64,000 bases of DNA from Idiomarina sp. A28L (GTDB lineage: Bacteria; Pseudomonadota; Gammaproteobacteria; Enterobacterales; Alteromonadaceae), in the NCBI RefSeq assembly GCF_000218785.1, contig NZ_AFPO01000021.1:186001-250000 (forward strand), read 5' to 3'. How positions within the stretch are numbered: the stretch's first letter is position 1; each line of letters starts with the position of its first letter. A program made the position numbers and the translations under genes. This document shows, piece by piece, positions 9,787 through 20,643 of this stretch. The notes under the pieces are model-generated. The model saw only the letters and a program-made list of their open reading frames with translations, did not search any database and had not been told where the DNA came from.

Positions 9787-11607
9787 TTAAAACGCTACTG
9801 AGAAGCTTGCTGATACATGGTCACGATCCTGCATTGGGTCGTAATCTGCACCGCTGTAGTTGTTGTAACCTACAGTTACGTTATATTTGCTCATATATGT
9901 GGCATTTAACACAACACCTAGGTTCAAACGGCCTTCAATGAAGTTTGCGTTTGGTGAATAACCTTTAATATCATGGTTCACCACTAACGTAGGCGATAAA
10001 TTCCAACCGCGATACACGTTATTGAAATCAAATACTGCGCGTAAACGATAACCAAATGAAGTAGTAGTTACGAAACCATCACAGTTAATATCTGAAGCTG
10101 CAGCTGGGTTACCTAGCTGACGCTGATCACGCACTGTTAAGCACTTACCGTACACTGGGTTACGGCCAAAACGCTGCGTATCCAAATCAGGCAAGTTATC
10201 AATGTGGTTCGTAGCAACTTCAGCAAGTAATGTCATTCGATCTGAAATCCAGAACTGTTCGAAGAAGTTAATGAACGTCATTTGCGCTTGATAAACTTTC
10301 AGCTCTTCAAAACCAGCCGCGTAGTTACCTACTGGAATACCATCTGGCCGCGCTTGTTGAATACGGCCAGTGAATGTACTTGGCACGTTTGGTCGCAAGC
10401 CTGCAGTAAGGATTTCAGTAGTATTAATTTGCACTGCCTGATTCGGGCGATAGCTTACTTCACCTGCCCAAGACCAACCGGCTAATGTAGTACTGAAGCT
10501 AGCACCAAAAATTTGGTTATCTTCAGGCCATTCTAGGAAATACATCGGGCCATTTGAAGCAACAATGTTGTTGCTCATATTTGGCGTATCCCAGTCGTAT
10601 GCAGAAACTATTGGCGCGTGGTTATGTACGTTAATGTAATACAAACCAAATTCAGTATCTAAATCTAGTGAGTAGTGGCGCACACCTACACCCCACTGGC
10701 CACCATCGCTAGCATCTCTATCTGCTGCACGGGATACATATAAACCAGCTTCAACTGATTCTTGGTCGCTTAAGAAACGGCCTGGTGCTACTTCAGGGTT
10801 CAAGGTAACTTTGTTACAACCTTGGCCGCCTAAAATATCAACTGTAGAAAAGAACGTGCCACAACCATCTAGCTTAGTGTTATCCCACTCAAAACCAACA
10901 AACGTATCAACAGTAGTATTCGGAGCAACACCAACTGATAAGCTCACCATACCCACTGGTAGAAGTGCTTCGCGAACTTCAGCGCCTGGCCGACGTGCCG
11001 CGTTAACATCTAATGGGTTGATAGAGTTAATACCGTTGAATACCAGCGTGCTCTCACCCCAACTTAAAACTTGACGGCCGATACGTAAATCTACCGGCGT
11101 AGTACCAACATCGAACTGCGTGTAGTAAAACGCATCAAGTACGTTAAAACCTTGGCCTTGTGAGTAATCATCAAAGGCGTCGCCTTCAAGGCGCGAATTT
11201 GGGGTGTAATTATTACCGGTATGACCATGAGCCACGCCTTCGCTTTCTATTACCGCATCATGCCAGTAATTGAAGCGCGTAAAGAAGCCACCGTAACGAC
11301 CAGCATTAATATCAAGGTCGTGAATACCCTTAAATACTAATGACGTCATATCGCCACGATCAAAGTTCAAGTTACCATCATCAGCCACACCCGATTGCCC
11401 ACGTCCACCTTCGTAGTTACCCGGGTGTAAAACGCGCGCATCACGAGAACCGGTACGCCAAACGGCACCTACCGAGAATGTTGAATCAAATTGAACGGCG
11501 AAAGGCCCCAAATCGAAATCTGCGGCTTGTACTGGTACGGCTGCGATCGCTACTGCTACTGCAGAAGCTAATGGAAGTTTTTTAAACATAGTTGTTCTTC
11601 TTTTCAT
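9787..11607 (-). CDS. DUF1302 family outer-membrane protein
   Basis: This is a secreted beta-rich protein of about 606 residues resembling DUF1302 family outer-membrane proteins. The N terminus MKRRTTMFKKLPLASAVAVA is a Sec signal peptide, with cleavage likely after VPVQA. The mature part begins ADFDLGPFAVQFDSTFSVGA and ends in aromatic beta-strand sequence (HVSASFSVAF) with a terminal phenylalanine, the usual signal for outer-membrane insertion. The family is known mainly from hydrophobic-compound degraders, often beside a DUF1329 gene; no partner is seen here. The ATG at 11607 has an AGGTGG ribosome-binding site 8 bases upstream; a GTG four codons earlier and an ATG six codons later are alternatives. 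Confidence 0.8.
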   Translation of the reverse strand: MKRRTTMFKKLPLASAVAVAIAAVPVQAADFDLGPFAVQFDSTFSVGAVWRTGSRDARVLHPGNYEGGRGQSGVADDGNLNFDRGDMTSLVFKGIHDLDINAGRYGGFFTRFNYWHDAVIESEGVAHGHTGNNYTPNSRLEGDAFDDYSQGQGFNVLDAFYYTQFDVGTTPVDLRIGRQVLSWGESTLVFNGINSINPLDVNAARRPGAEVREALLPVGMVSLSVGVAPNTTVDTFVGFEWDNTKLDGCGTFFSTVDILGGQGCNKVTLNPEVAPGRFLSDQESVEAGLYVSRAADRDASDGGQWGVGVRHYSLDLDTEFGLYYINVHNHAPIVSAYDWDTPNMSNNIVASNGPMYFLEWPEDNQIFGASFSTTLAGWSWAGEVSYRPNQAVQINTTEILTAGLRPNVPSTFTGRIQQARPDGIPVGNYAAGFEELKVYQAQMTFINFFEQFWISDRMTLLAEVATNHIDNLPDLDTQRFGRNPVYGKCLTVRDQRQLGNPAAASDINCDGFVTTTSFGYRLRAVFDFNNVYRGWNLSPTLVVNHDIKGYSPNANFIEGRLNLGVVLNATYMSKYNVTVGYNNYSGADYDPMQDRDHVSASFSVAF

Positions 11608-11743
11608 TGTTGTTGCCACCTATCCTGCGTACCCCGAATCGGGAGTCCCTGGCTAATGACTTTGGAAAAATCATGTATGATTACTCGCATTTAAGCAAGT
11701 GTTTCATATCATTTTTCCAACTTTTTTATAATATATTCTTAAC

Positions 11744-11772
11744 AAGCAGGTTAGCAGACCTCTAACCTGCTT
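11744..11772 (-). terminator. Hairpin after etfA, probable terminator
   Basis: Perfect arms AAGCAGGTTAG/CTAACCTGCTT enclose a short loop directly after the etfA stop codon. The T tract that follows on the minus strand is weak, so termination strength is uncertain. Confidence 0.6.
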
Positions 11773-11781
11773 GTCACGCAG

Positions 11782-12714
11782 TTAAGATAATGCGCTTTCA
11801 AGTTCTGGTAATGCATCAAATAAATCAGCCACTAAACCATAATCCGCCACTTGGAAAATAGGGGCTTCTTCATCTTTGTTAATCGCAACAATTACTTTCG
11901 AATCTTTCATGCCAGCTAGGTGTTGAATAGCACCGCTAATACCTACAGCAATATATAAATCTGGCGCTACAATTTTACCGGTTTGGCCTACTTGCATATC
12001 GTTAGGCACAAAACCCGCATCTACAGCAGCACGTGAAGCACCAATGGCAGCACCAAGTTTATCTGCAACTTTTTCGAGCAATACAAAATTCTCACCATTT
12101 TGCATACCACGGCCGCCAGATATCACTACCCGAGCGGCTGATAAATCAGGCCGCTCAGAAGCTGCAACTTGCTCACCGATAAAGCTTACTTTATTAGAAG
12201 AAAACACTTCATCTAACGTTTCAACTGAAGCACTGCCGCCTTCCGCTGCAACTGCATCAAATGCGGTAGCACGAACGGTTACTACTTTTATTTCTTCGGC
12301 GCATTGCACGGTGGCAATAGCATTACCGGCATAAATTGGGCGGCGGAATGTATCTGCCGATTCAACACCAATAATATCGGAAATTTGTGCAACATCGAGA
12401 AGCACAGCCACGCGAGGCATGAAGTTCTTACCGGTAGTAGTAGCAGGCGCTACGATATGGCTGTAGTTTTTTGCAATGCTAACTACCAGAGCGCTCACGT
12501 TTTCAGCTAACTGATGGCCATACGCGGCATTATCAGCATGCAATACTTTCGCTACGCCAGCTACTTTTGCTGCCTCTGCCGCAACATCTGCACTGCCTTC
12601 ACCGGCAACTAAAACGTGAATATCATCGCCCATTGCCTGTGCAGCAGTAAGCGTTTTTAACGTGGCTGGGTTAAGGGCTTTATTATCGTGTTCGGCGACA
12701 ACTAAAATGCTCAT
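11782..12714 (-). CDS. etfA: Electron transfer flavoprotein subunit alpha
   Basis: EtfA with EtfB forms the FAD-containing carrier that takes electrons from acyl-CoA and other dehydrogenases to ETF-quinone oxidoreductase. The 310 residues hold the C-terminal FAD domain, with [35 protein letters not shown] and [19 protein letters not shown]. It overlaps etfB by four bases (ATGA), so translation is probably coupled. Confidence 0.96.
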   Translation of the reverse strand: MSILVVAEHDNKALNPATLKTLTAAQAMGDDIHVLVAGEGSADVAAEAAKVAGVAKVLHADNAAYGHQLAENVSALVVSIAKNYSHIVAPATTTGKNFMPRVAVLLDVAQISDIIGVESADTFRRPIYAGNAIATVQCAEEIKVVTVRATAFDAVAAEGGSASVETLDEVFSSNKVSFIGEQVAASERPDLSAARVVISGGRGMQNGENFVLLEKVADKLGAAIGASRAAVDAGFVPNDMQVGQTGKIVAPDLYIAVGISGAIQHLAGMKDSKVIVAINKDEEAPIFQVADYGLVADLFDALPELESALS

Positions 12715-13460
12715 AATACTTTTGCCTCGTTTTTCAATTTCTCTACTAATTCTGCGATATCGGCTACCTTCACACCGGCACTGCGCTCTGCAGGTGCTTC
12801 AACTTTCAACACAGAAACCTTACTTTCGATACTTACACCTAACTCTTCTGGAGTTTTCACATCGAGTGGCTTGCGTTTCGCTTTCATAATATTAGGTAAC
12901 GATGCATAACGCGGTTCGTTCAGGCGTAAATCGGTGGTTACAATGGCAGGTAATGTAAGTTCAACAGTTTGTAAGCCGCCATCAACTTCACGAGTAACCT
13001 GAACCTTATCACCGTCAACCACAACTTCTGATGCAAATGTGCCTTGCGGCATATCAGCCAGAGCTGCAAGCATCTGCCCAGTTTGGTTGTTATCAGAATC
13101 AATTGATTGCTTACCTAGAATCACCAACTGTGGTGCTTCTTCAGCTACGATTTTGTTCAAGATTTTAGCAACGGCTAAAGAATCTGGGGCAACCTCTGAT
13201 TCAACGTGAATGCCACGATCAGCACCTAATGCCAAAGCCGTGCGAATCTGTTCTTGGCAAGCTTTCGGGCCAATAGATACCACCACAACTTCTTCCGCTA
13301 CGCCCTTTTCTTTCAAACGCACGGCTTCTTCTACCGCGATTTCACAGAATGGGTTCAACGCCATTTTAACGTTGCTCAAATCAACATCCGATTGATCAGC
13401 TTTCACACGTACTTTGACGTTGTAGTCAATCACGCGCTTAACCGCGACCAAGATTTTCAT
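12711..13460 (-). CDS. etfB: Electron transfer flavoprotein subunit beta
   Basis: EtfB is the AMP-binding partner of EtfA. The 249-residue protein begins [20 protein letters not shown] and carries the ETF beta signature around [32 protein letters not shown]. It is the first gene of an etfBA operon; an eight-base-pair stem-loop (13501-13527) lies in its leader, of unknown relevance. The 246-base gap to csdE holds only the two divergent promoter regions. Confidence 0.96.
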   Translation of the reverse strand: MKILVAVKRVIDYNVKVRVKADQSDVDLSNVKMALNPFCEIAVEEAVRLKEKGVAEEVVVVSIGPKACQEQIRTALALGADRGIHVESEVAPDSLAVAKILNKIVAEEAPQLVILGKQSIDSDNNQTGQMLAALADMPQGTFASEVVVDGDKVQVTREVDGGLQTVELTLPAIVTTDLRLNEPRYASLPNIMKAKRKPLDVKTPEELGVSIESKVSVLKVEAPAERSAGVKVADIAELVEKLKNEAKVL

Positions 13461-13706
13461 AACATCTTCCTTCTGATAATTTCTGTATCGAAACCGATTT
13501 CAGGCTGCATTATGTAAAAGCAGCCTGCATGAAACAAGTGTTCTCGCTATAATGATAAAAATTTGCTGGCGTTGAGGTGTCAACTGAAACTGGCACCCTG
13601 TTCAAAACAGCACAATAAACCTGTAAAAAATGGCACTATGCACGCAAGTACTGATGCAAACGCCATTCCTGAGCAAGAACATAAACTTAAACCGTGAAGC
13701 CCTAAA

Positions 13707-14195
13707 ATGCCGAACTCGAACACGCAAAACATGAATGCCATCACGAATGGTTCAGCTAATGGTTCAGCTACTGGCCTAGCCGTTGAAATTAACCCAGCGG
13801 CGGCCGAAATACTTAAAAAGCTACAGCAAAGCCCGCATTGGGAACAACGTTACCGTTATGTATTGGAACTCGCCAAAGGCTTGCCATCGGGCTCTGTTGA
13901 GCATACCCAAGCATTTGCTGTAAGTGGCTGCGAAGCGCCGGTATGGCTGAAAATCGAACAAACGGCTGATAATACACTACGTTTTCATGCCGATAGTAGT
14001 TCACGTTTAATTCGCGGCCTACTGGTGATTCTCTTAGCGCCTGTTCAAAACCAACCCGCAGCTTATATCTTATCATTTTCTTTTAATGATTGGCTGCAGT
14101 GCTGTGGTTTACAGCAACAACTTACGCCTTCGCGCAGTAATGGGTTATTTCATATTTGCCAACATGCAAAAGCTGTTGCAAAAACTTTTATTTAA
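13707..14195 (+). CDS. csdE: Sulfur acceptor protein CsdE/SufE family
   Basis: SufE/CsdE proteins accept persulfide sulfur from a cysteine desulfurase on a conserved cysteine. Here C75 in VSGCEAPVWL matches that position, and SRLIRGLLVILLAPV is the conserved helix after it. The N terminus to about residue 25 is low-complexity (NGSANGSATG) and unlike the family, so the start could lie at the ATG in codon 9. In E. coli csdE stands beside csdA; no csdA is found in this window. It faces tcdA, the known user of the CsdE pathway in E. coli. Confidence 0.85.
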   Translation: MPNSNTQNMNAITNGSANGSATGLAVEINPAAAEILKKLQQSPHWEQRYRYVLELAKGLPSGSVEHTQAFAVSGCEAPVWLKIEQTADNTLRFHADSSSRLIRGLLVILLAPVQNQPAAYILSFSFNDWLQCCGLQQQLTPSRSNGLFHICQHAKAVAKTFI

Positions 14196-14252
14196 CTAAG
14201 GCTTTACTACCGCCAAAAAAGCTCTATCGGCGCTATAGCGCTTAGGATACTA

Positions 14253-15050
14253 TTAAGAGCTTGGTGTTACTTTCGGTAATACCTTCTCTAATAAGCGCGC
14301 AGCAGCAAACAAACCAAAACTAGCAGTAACCATCATGCTGGCACCAAAACCAGTACTACAATCAATTCGTTGGTTATTTTCCCCTGGTTTTGCATAAGAA
14401 ACACAACCTTCTGCATCTGGGTAGCGCAGCTGCTCGGTAGAATACACACAATCTATGGCAAATTTACGTTTAGGATTGCGGCTAAAACCATAATCTCGGC
14501 GCAACTGATTGCGCACTTTCGCCATCAGCGGATCTTGCGTTACTTTGGCAATATCAGCGATAGCAATTTTTGTTGGATCTATTTGCCCACCAGCTCCACC
14601 GGTGGTTATCACCGGCAATTTTTGCCGCTTACACCAAGCCAATAAGGCTACTTTCGCTTGCAAACTATCAATGGCATCGAGTACACCATCAGGCATCGGC
14701 GTTAAGCACTCAGAAATATTATCTTTGGTAATAAAATCATCAACGATATGCAGCTTGATATCGGGATTAATCGCGCGAATTCGCTCGGCCAATACTTCCG
14801 TTTTCAACTGCCCCACAGTATGCGTTAGTGCGTGTGATTGCCGGTTGGTATTACTCAGGCATACTTCATCGAGATCAATTAAAGTAATGTTACCAACACC
14901 GCTGCGCGCAAGCGCTTCAGCAGCCCACGAGCCAACACCACCAAGGCCAATAACCGCAATATGCAGCTTCGCAATTTGCCCTGCTTGGGTAGCACCGTAA
15001 AGCCGCTCAATACCACTAAAACGCCGCTGCCACTCTGTCATCGAGCTCAT
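14253..15050 (-). CDS. tcdA: tRNA threonylcarbamoyladenosine dehydratase TcdA (CsdL)
   Basis: TcdA is an E1-like ATP-dependent enzyme that converts t6A37 of tRNA to its cyclic form. The ATP-binding motif GLGGVGSWAAEALARSG lies near residue 35, followed by LIDLDEVCLSNTNRQ, and the family C-terminal part AKPGENNQRIDCSTGFG is present. The 265 residues match E. coli (268). An AGGAA ribosome-binding site supports the ATG at 15050. It is convergent with csdE, whose E. coli counterpart works with TcdA. Confidence 0.95.
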   Translation of the reverse strand: MSSMTEWQRRFSGIERLYGATQAGQIAKLHIAVIGLGGVGSWAAEALARSGVGNITLIDLDEVCLSNTNRQSHALTHTVGQLKTEVLAERIRAINPDIKLHIVDDFITKDNISECLTPMPDGVLDAIDSLQAKVALLAWCKRQKLPVITTGGAGGQIDPTKIAIADIAKVTQDPLMAKVRNQLRRDYGFSRNPKRKFAIDCVYSTEQLRYPDAEGCVSYAKPGENNQRIDCSTGFGASMMVTASFGLFAAARLLEKVLPKVTPSS

Positions 15051-15082
15051 TTATGTTCCTATCTACAAAAAACGTGCACGTA

Positions 15083-15916
15083 TTATATCGCAACAGGCGC
15101 TTTAATGTGGGCGTGTGGCTCGTACCCGCTTAATTCAAAATCATCAAAGCTGAAGGCAAAAATATCGTTAACTTCTGGATTCAATGTCATTTTCGGCAGC
15201 GGCCGAGGCTCTCGGCTCAATTGCAACTCCGCTTGCTCCATGTGGTTTGAATATAAGTGCGCATCACCTAGGGTATGAATAAAATCACCTGGTTCTAAAC
15301 CACACACTTGCGCCACCATAAGCGTAAACAAAGCATAACTCGCAATGTTGAAAGGCACACCCAGAAAAATATCGGCACTGCGTTGATAAAGTTGGCAGCT
15401 GAGTTTGCCATCAGCTACGTAAAACTGAAATAAGGTATGGCATGGCGGTAAAGCTTGAAGGCCAGCTGCCGCATTTTCTTTCGGTGAATTTTTTGTATCA
15501 GGCAACAATGCCGGGTTCCACGCACTCACTAACAACCGCCGTGAATCTGGGTTGTTTTTAATTTGCGCAATTAAATCGCTTATTTGATCAATACTTTCGC
15601 CATTAGCGGCTGGCCAATTTCGCCACATTGCTCCGTAAACTGGGCCTAGCTCTCCACTTGCGGTTGCCCATTCATCCCAAATACTCACGCCATTTTCTTT
15701 TAAATAAGCAATATTGGTATCGCCCTGCAAAAACCATAACAGCTCGTGAATAATGGAGCGCAAATGGCACTTTTTAGTAGTTACCAGAGGAAAACCAGCA
15801 CTTAAATCGAAACGCATTTGATAACCGAAAACACTTCGTGTGCCAGTGCCGGTGCGATCTTCTTTAAAGGTTCCATTTTCCATTACATGGCGCATTAAAT
15901 CTAAATACTGACGCAT
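15083..15916 (-). CDS. thyA: Thymidylate synthase
   Basis: ThyA methylates dUMP to dTMP with methylene-tetrahydrofolate. The nucleophile is C159 in [10 protein letters not shown], and RQRS-type dUMP phosphate contacts ([12 protein letters not shown]) are present. Compared with E. coli (264 residues, C146), there is a 13-residue insertion (residues about 139-151) just before the active-site loop, seen also in some Alteromonadales enzymes as far as I recall. It follows lgt with a 60-base gap. Confidence 0.97.
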   Translation of the reverse strand: MRQYLDLMRHVMENGTFKEDRTGTGTRSVFGYQMRFDLSAGFPLVTTKKCHLRSIIHELLWFLQGDTNIAYLKENGVSIWDEWATASGELGPVYGAMWRNWPAANGESIDQISDLIAQIKNNPDSRRLLVSAWNPALLPDTKNSPKENAAAGLQALPPCHTLFQFYVADGKLSCQLYQRSADIFLGVPFNIASYALFTLMVAQVCGLEPGDFIHTLGDAHLYSNHMEQAELQLSREPRPLPKMTLNPEVNDIFAFSFDDFELSGYEPHAHIKAPVAI

Positions 15917-15976
15917 AAATCACGGCCTCATTAATTCATTTAACTGGTTATCAATTCGTTTACTGATCAGCTTACG

Positions 15977-16873
15977 TTATTTCTTTCTCTTCGCTACACC
16001 GGCTTTCTTGTTCGCCGCTTTAGCCTTAGAAACGTTTTTACCCGCTACTTCTGCACTATGTTCAGCGAGCGGCTTCATGCCACCAAACTTACCTTGGTAC
16101 GCCAGCACCATTAAGATAATGCCGCCAATAATCATCGGCAGTGAAAGCCACTGGCCCATGCTCATGATGCCCAAAATACCCAAATGGGCATCAGGCTCAC
16201 GGAAAAACTCAGTTGTTATTCGTGCACTACCATAACCCACTAAAAATAGCCCCGAAACAGCGCCTACTGGCCGTGGCTTTCGGCTAAAGGCCCAAAGTAA
16301 CAAAAACAATAACAGCCCTTCAGTGGCTGCCTGATAGAGCTGCGAAGGATGGCGCGGCAACAAACCAGCAGCTGGATTTGGAAATACCATAGCCCAAGGT
16401 ACATCGGTTACCCGGCCCCAAAGCTCACCGTTTATAAAATTACCAATTCGCCCAGCACCCAAACCCACAGGCACCAAAGGTGCAACAAAATCACTAACCC
16501 GTAAAAAAGCTCGATTTTTCTTTATTGCGTAGATAAGCATCGCGCTGATTACGCCAAGAAGCCCGCCGTGAAAAGACATTCCTCCTTGGCTAAAGCGGAA
16601 AAACATGAGCGGATCGCCAAAAAAGCTAGATGTCTGGTAGAACAAGAAATAGCCTAAACGGCCACCGAGAATTAGCGCCAAAAAGCCCCAAAATAAAATA
16701 TCTTGCCACTCTTCTGCCCGCCAGCCAGGCGTTCCTTCAGCGCGTTTGTTACCCCACCAATACGCAAATGCCGCACCTACGAGGTACATTAATCCATACC
16801 AATGCACCGCTAATGGGCCGATTGAAACCGCTACTGGGTCCCAGTTTGGAAATTGCAGAAAATCACCGTTCAT
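15977..16873 (-). CDS. lgt: Prolipoprotein diacylglyceryl transferase
   Basis: Lgt is an inner-membrane enzyme that attaches diacylglycerol to the lipobox cysteine of prolipoproteins. The signature [17 protein letters not shown] lies at about residues 141-157, within about seven hydrophobic segments. The C terminus from about residue 270 is a lysine/alanine-rich cytosolic tail ([17 protein letters not shown]). The order ptsP, (tauE), lgt, thyA is close to that of E. coli. Confidence 0.96.
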   Translation of the reverse strand: MNGDFLQFPNWDPVAVSIGPLAVHWYGLMYLVGAAFAYWWGNKRAEGTPGWRAEEWQDILFWGFLALILGGRLGYFLFYQTSSFFGDPLMFFRFSQGGMSFHGGLLGVISAMLIYAIKKNRAFLRVSDFVAPLVPVGLGAGRIGNFINGELWGRVTDVPWAMVFPNPAAGLLPRHPSQLYQAATEGLLLFLLLWAFSRKPRPVGAVSGLFLVGYGSARITTEFFREPDAHLGILGIMSMGQWLSLPMIIGGIILMVLAYQGKFGGMKPLAEHSAEVAGKNVSKAKAANKKAGVAKRKK

Positions 16874-16928
16874 GAAAATCCTTAAATTAATTCAAACGCA
16901 GCCAATGCAAGGCTCTTAAGCCTTCAAA

Positions 16929-17726
16929 TTAACCACCAAAAAACAAATGAAGTGCCACGCTTATTAGTAATACCGCGAAACCACGTTGCAAATATCGTAC
17001 CGGCAATTTATGTGCCACAGCAGCGCCCACTCGTGCAAAAATCATTGATGTAGCCGAAATTGCCAGCCAAGCTGGAAGATACACGTAACCAATTAAACCA
17101 GAAATTGCGGTTACCCCAATTGGAGGCCCGGCAAACATATAAGTTAACATGCCAAAACCCGATAACAGCACGCTACACACAGCCGCCACAGCTACCGCAT
17201 TGCGCATTGCTACTTGGTAGAAATGTAGTAAGGGCACGATTAGCGCACCACCACCGATACCTACCAACGCAGAAATAATACCTATAGCGCCACCAAACGA
17301 TTGCACGCCTAGTGGGTTTATTCGCCGATCTTCAGATCTTGGCCGATGCTTCCAAACCATATGAACGGCTAAAAACATCAGCATAATTGCAAATATGCGC
17401 TGCAATAATTCCGGCGGCAGCCGTGTGCCTAAAAAAGCTCCAATTAGGCCACCAGCGATCAACGTGGGCGAAATAAGTTTTACCCAATGCCACAACACAT
17501 AGCCGCGCTTAGCATGCGCACGAGCGCTTGATAAAGTGGTGAGCATGATCGTTGCCAAGCTTGTACCGATAGCCGTAGGTACAATTATTTCAGGGGGCAG
17601 CCCCATTATTGGCAACAAATAAATTAGCAGCGGCACAATTAAGATGCCGCCACCAATGCCTAACATACCTGAGAGCAAGCCCGCAGCAACACCGCCTGCT
17701 AAGCAAATAAGTAAACTGAGTAACAC
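16929..17726 (-). CDS. TauE/SafE family sulfite exporter-like permease
   Basis: A 265-residue integral membrane protein with about eight hydrophobic segments and the two glycine-rich repeats typical of TauE/SafE permeases: LSGMLGIGGGILIVPLLIYLL near the N terminus and SALVGIGGGALIVPLLHFYQ in the middle. Family members move sulfite, sulfoacetate or other organosulfur anions; the substrate here cannot be read from the sequence. Its start overlaps the last base of ptsP, so it is translated in the same operon. Confidence 0.88.
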   Translation of the reverse strand: MLLSLLICLAGGVAAGLLSGMLGIGGGILIVPLLIYLLPIMGLPPEIIVPTAIGTSLATIMLTTLSSARAHAKRGYVLWHWVKLISPTLIAGGLIGAFLGTRLPPELLQRIFAIMLMFLAVHMVWKHRPRSEDRRINPLGVQSFGGAIGIISALVGIGGGALIVPLLHFYQVAMRNAVAVAAVCSVLLSGFGMLTYMFAGPPIGVTAISGLIGYVYLPAWLAISATSMIFARVGAAVAHKLPVRYLQRGFAVLLISVALHLFFGG

Positions 17727-19999
17727 TATTTACCCGCCCGAACAAAACCACCAAGGCCCAACGCTTCCAGTTTCAACCGCACAATTCGGCGCACTTGATC
17801 TGGGTGCGTACACTGCATCACCTTGCTCAGCAAAGTTTGCATAATTTCACTATCTAAATGGCGCAAAATCCACCGGGTTTTATCGAGGTTGTGAGTGCTC
17901 ATGGATAGGCTCCTGTAGCCCATAGCCACAAGGATCAAAGCACCACCCGGATCACCCGCCATTTCACCGCAAATACTCACCGGCTTATTTAATTCTCGGC
18001 AGCGATCAACAATAAATTGCAGCGCATGTAACATCGCTGGATGAAATGAATCATACAAGCCCGCAACCCGAGAATTATTGCGATCTACCGCTAACAAATA
18101 TTGAGTAAGATCGTTCGTTCCTACTGAAAAGAAATCAACTTTTTTTGCAACGGCTTCAAGCTGATAAAGTAATGCGGGCACCTCAATCATTACTCCAATT
18201 TTTGGCCGGCTTACTACCGCACCTGGTTGGCTTTGTAACAATTCATTGCGCACTTCAAAATAGGCTTGGTTAATTAAACGTATCGATTCATCTACCTCAT
18301 CTAGCGTAGTAATCATCGGTAGTAAAATTTGTAGATTATCGAGGCCAATATTTGCCCGCAGCATCGCTCGCACTTGCACCAGAAAGATTTCTGGGTGATC
18401 GAGTGTCATACGAATGCCGCGCCAGCCTAAAAACGGATTATCTTCATGAATTGGAAAGTACGGTAACGGTTTATCACCGCCCACATCCAATGTACGCATA
18501 ACTACCGGCAGCTGCCCAGTGCTTTCTAATACCGGCCGATAAAGATCGTATTGCTCTGCTTCGGTAGGAAAGCGCTCGCGCATCATAAAGGGTATTTCGG
18601 TGCGATAAAGGCCTATGCCCTCATAATGCCCAAGCCGCTGCTGATCATGTTCAACGTTCATACCCGCGTTAATTTGCAACGAAACCGCTATACCATCGAG
18701 AGTACAGGCTTCATCTTCACGGTGATCAGCAACCATTTCCGCAAGTTCAAATTCCTCACTGCGAAGAATTTCATATTCATGCATCAATTGCTGTGGTGGG
18801 TTTACGAATATTTCACCGCTGTAGCCATCAACAATTAAATGCTGATCAGCCAAATAACCGAGCGGCACTTGGCTAACACCAAATACAGCAGGAATACCCA
18901 TACTCCTTGCCATGATCGCAGCATGGGAGTTTGCAGACCCCTGCAGAGATACTAGGCCTTGCAGTTTATTTCTAGGCACGCCAGCAAGCATGCTCGCGGT
19001 AACTTCTTCAGCAATTAAAATACAAGAATCGGGAAAGTTTGGTTTATTGCCATTTTTATCCTGCAAAAAGGATAAAATGCGTTGGCCTAAATCGCGAACA
19101 TCTACCGCGCGTTCGCGCAGGTAGGAATCATCAAGGTCTTCAAATTTAGAAACGAAATCTTCAACAGCCATTTTAACTGCTGTTTGTGCCATCCAGCCGT
19201 CTTTTATTTTGTTCTCAACGGCATCGCCCAAGCTTGAGGCATCAAGCAAGCTTTGATAAACATCAAATATCGCTAGGGTATCCTCAGCAACATGCTCAGC
19301 CACTTGGTCGGCTAAAGTGCGTAACTCCATGCGAGTTTGCAACACCGCTTTACGGAATTTGTGAATTTCTCGCCACGGAAATTCAGTGCGCCTCGGCACC
19401 ACTGAACTCAATGTGGCGGCAGGTTTACCAATAAAAGCTTCACCAATAGCCACACCCGGCGCACCCGGCAAACCTGTTAAGTTACGAAGCCAAGGCGAGT
19501 AGTGGCCACTTACTAACCCACGTGCTTCTGCATGCGCAATTACGGTGGCTAACTGAGCCGCTAAGGTAACTACAAAGGCTTCCTCTTCGGCAGAAAAAGC
19601 CCGTGCGTTGCGCTGTTGCGCTGCCAACACACCAAGCACTTTGCGTTGATGAATAATGGGTGCAACGAGCATAGCTCGGTAGGCTTCTTCCCCCACCGAT
19701 TCAATTAATTTAAAATTCGGGTGTTCGCTGGCATTCGCGATATTCAGCGGCTCTTCACGCTGCGCCGCTAAGCTGATCAAGCCCTCGCCAAAGGCTAAGG
19801 TTACGCGGTCATTTTCATCTAAATTAAGGCCCTCGGTGGCCATCAAAATAAATTGCTGAGCATCGTGATCAGCTAGGTAAACACTACACACATCACTGCC
19901 TAGTGCCGCCCGAGCTTTTTGCACAATAAGCGCCAGCGCCGAATCTAAATCGGGCGCTTGGTTTACTGCCTCTACTATGCGTTGCAATACGGTTAGCAT
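17726..19999 (-). CDS. ptsP: Phosphoenolpyruvate-protein phosphotransferase PtsP (EI-Ntr)
   Basis: This is the first enzyme of the nitrogen phosphotransferase system, passing phosphate from PEP to NPr. The N-terminal GAF domain spans about residues 1-160, followed by the EI N-terminal domain, the swivelling domain with the phosphorylated histidine H359 (GSANSHAAIMARSMGIPAV), and the PEP-binding barrel (SVGTNDLTQYLLAVDRNN). The 757 residues match the E. coli enzyme. It follows rppH by three bases, the same pairing as in E. coli. Confidence 0.96.
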   Translation of the reverse strand: MLTVLQRIVEAVNQAPDLDSALALIVQKARAALGSDVCSVYLADHDAQQFILMATEGLNLDENDRVTLAFGEGLISLAAQREEPLNIANASEHPNFKLIESVGEEAYRAMLVAPIIHQRKVLGVLAAQQRNARAFSAEEEAFVVTLAAQLATVIAHAEARGLVSGHYSPWLRNLTGLPGAPGVAIGEAFIGKPAATLSSVVPRRTEFPWREIHKFRKAVLQTRMELRTLADQVAEHVAEDTLAIFDVYQSLLDASSLGDAVENKIKDGWMAQTAVKMAVEDFVSKFEDLDDSYLRERAVDVRDLGQRILSFLQDKNGNKPNFPDSCILIAEEVTASMLAGVPRNKLQGLVSLQGSANSHAAIMARSMGIPAVFGVSQVPLGYLADQHLIVDGYSGEIFVNPPQQLMHEYEILRSEEFELAEMVADHREDEACTLDGIAVSLQINAGMNVEHDQQRLGHYEGIGLYRTEIPFMMRERFPTEAEQYDLYRPVLESTGQLPVVMRTLDVGGDKPLPYFPIHEDNPFLGWRGIRMTLDHPEIFLVQVRAMLRANIGLDNLQILLPMITTLDEVDESIRLINQAYFEVRNELLQSQPGAVVSRPKIGVMIEVPALLYQLEAVAKKVDFFSVGTNDLTQYLLAVDRNNSRVAGLYDSFHPAMLHALQFIVDRCRELNKPVSICGEMAGDPGGALILVAMGYRSLSMSTHNLDKTRWILRHLDSEIMQTLLSKVMQCTHPDQVRRIVRLKLEALGLGGFVRAGK

Positions 20000-20002
20000 G
20001 GG

Positions 20003-20518
20003 TTACCGCTTACGTTTGAATCGTTTAGGGCGCGCTTTATGGCGAAATGGCATCACCACAGAAGAAAATTCTTTCATTACACGCCGATATACATCCCGTT
20101 TAAAAGCAACAACTTGGCGCACTGGGTACCAATATGAAACCCAGCGCCAACCATCGAACTCCGGGTGGCCTGATTGCAACACATCCACTTCCGATTCCGC
20201 ACAAGTAAGCTTCAACAAAAACCATTTTTGCTTTTGGCCTATGCACACCGGCTTTGAACCTTTACGCACGAGACGTTTTGGGAGCCGATAGCGATACCAA
20301 GTTCTACTGGTATACACGATCTCGACTTGATCAGGCGTTAAGCCCACTTCTTCATATAACTCACGGAACATTGCTTGTTCAGGGGTTTCACCATCGTCAA
20401 TACCACCCTGAGGAAATTGCCAGCTTTGCTGACCAAAGCGCCGTGCCCAAAATACTTGTCCCTGCTCGTTACATATCACTATGCCGACATTCGATCTATA
20501 TCCCTCGGCATCAATCAC
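20003..20518 (-). CDS. rppH: RNA pyrophosphohydrolase
   Basis: RppH removes pyrophosphate from the 5' end of mRNA and starts RNase E-dependent decay. The NUDIX box occupies residues 38-60 ([15 protein letters not shown] then RELYEEVGL), and the N terminus [25 protein letters not shown] is typical. 171 residues. The C-terminal tail is strongly basic. First gene of the rppH-ptsP-tauE operon, divergent from mutH. Confidence 0.97.
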   Translation of the reverse strand: MIDAEGYRSNVGIVICNEQGQVFWARRFGQQSWQFPQGGIDDGETPEQAMFRELYEEVGLTPDQVEIVYTSRTWYRYRLPKRLVRKGSKPVCIGQKQKWFLLKLTCAESEVDVLQSGHPEFDGWRWVSYWYPVRQVVAFKRDVYRRVMKEFSSVVMPFRHKARPKRFKRKR

Positions 20519-20643
20519 GCGAGCATCCTCTTAATAAAGCTTTTCTTGATTCTTCCACAAACCCTCGCTTGCAGCAAATATCTTACGCTTTTACTATATC
20601 CACTATATTTAAAAAACGTTTGCATCTAAGGAGCAAATTCAGG

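Noticed and set aside
13501-13527. Eight-base-pair stem-loop in the etfB leader, considered as a regulatory RNA
   Set aside because: Short stem, no T run, no known riboswitch pattern; recorded only as a minor leader feature.
20254-20643. Long N-terminal extension of the mutH frame
   Set aside because: It runs antisense to rppH, has no MutH family sequence and no ribosome-binding site; the gene starts at 20644 or 20695.
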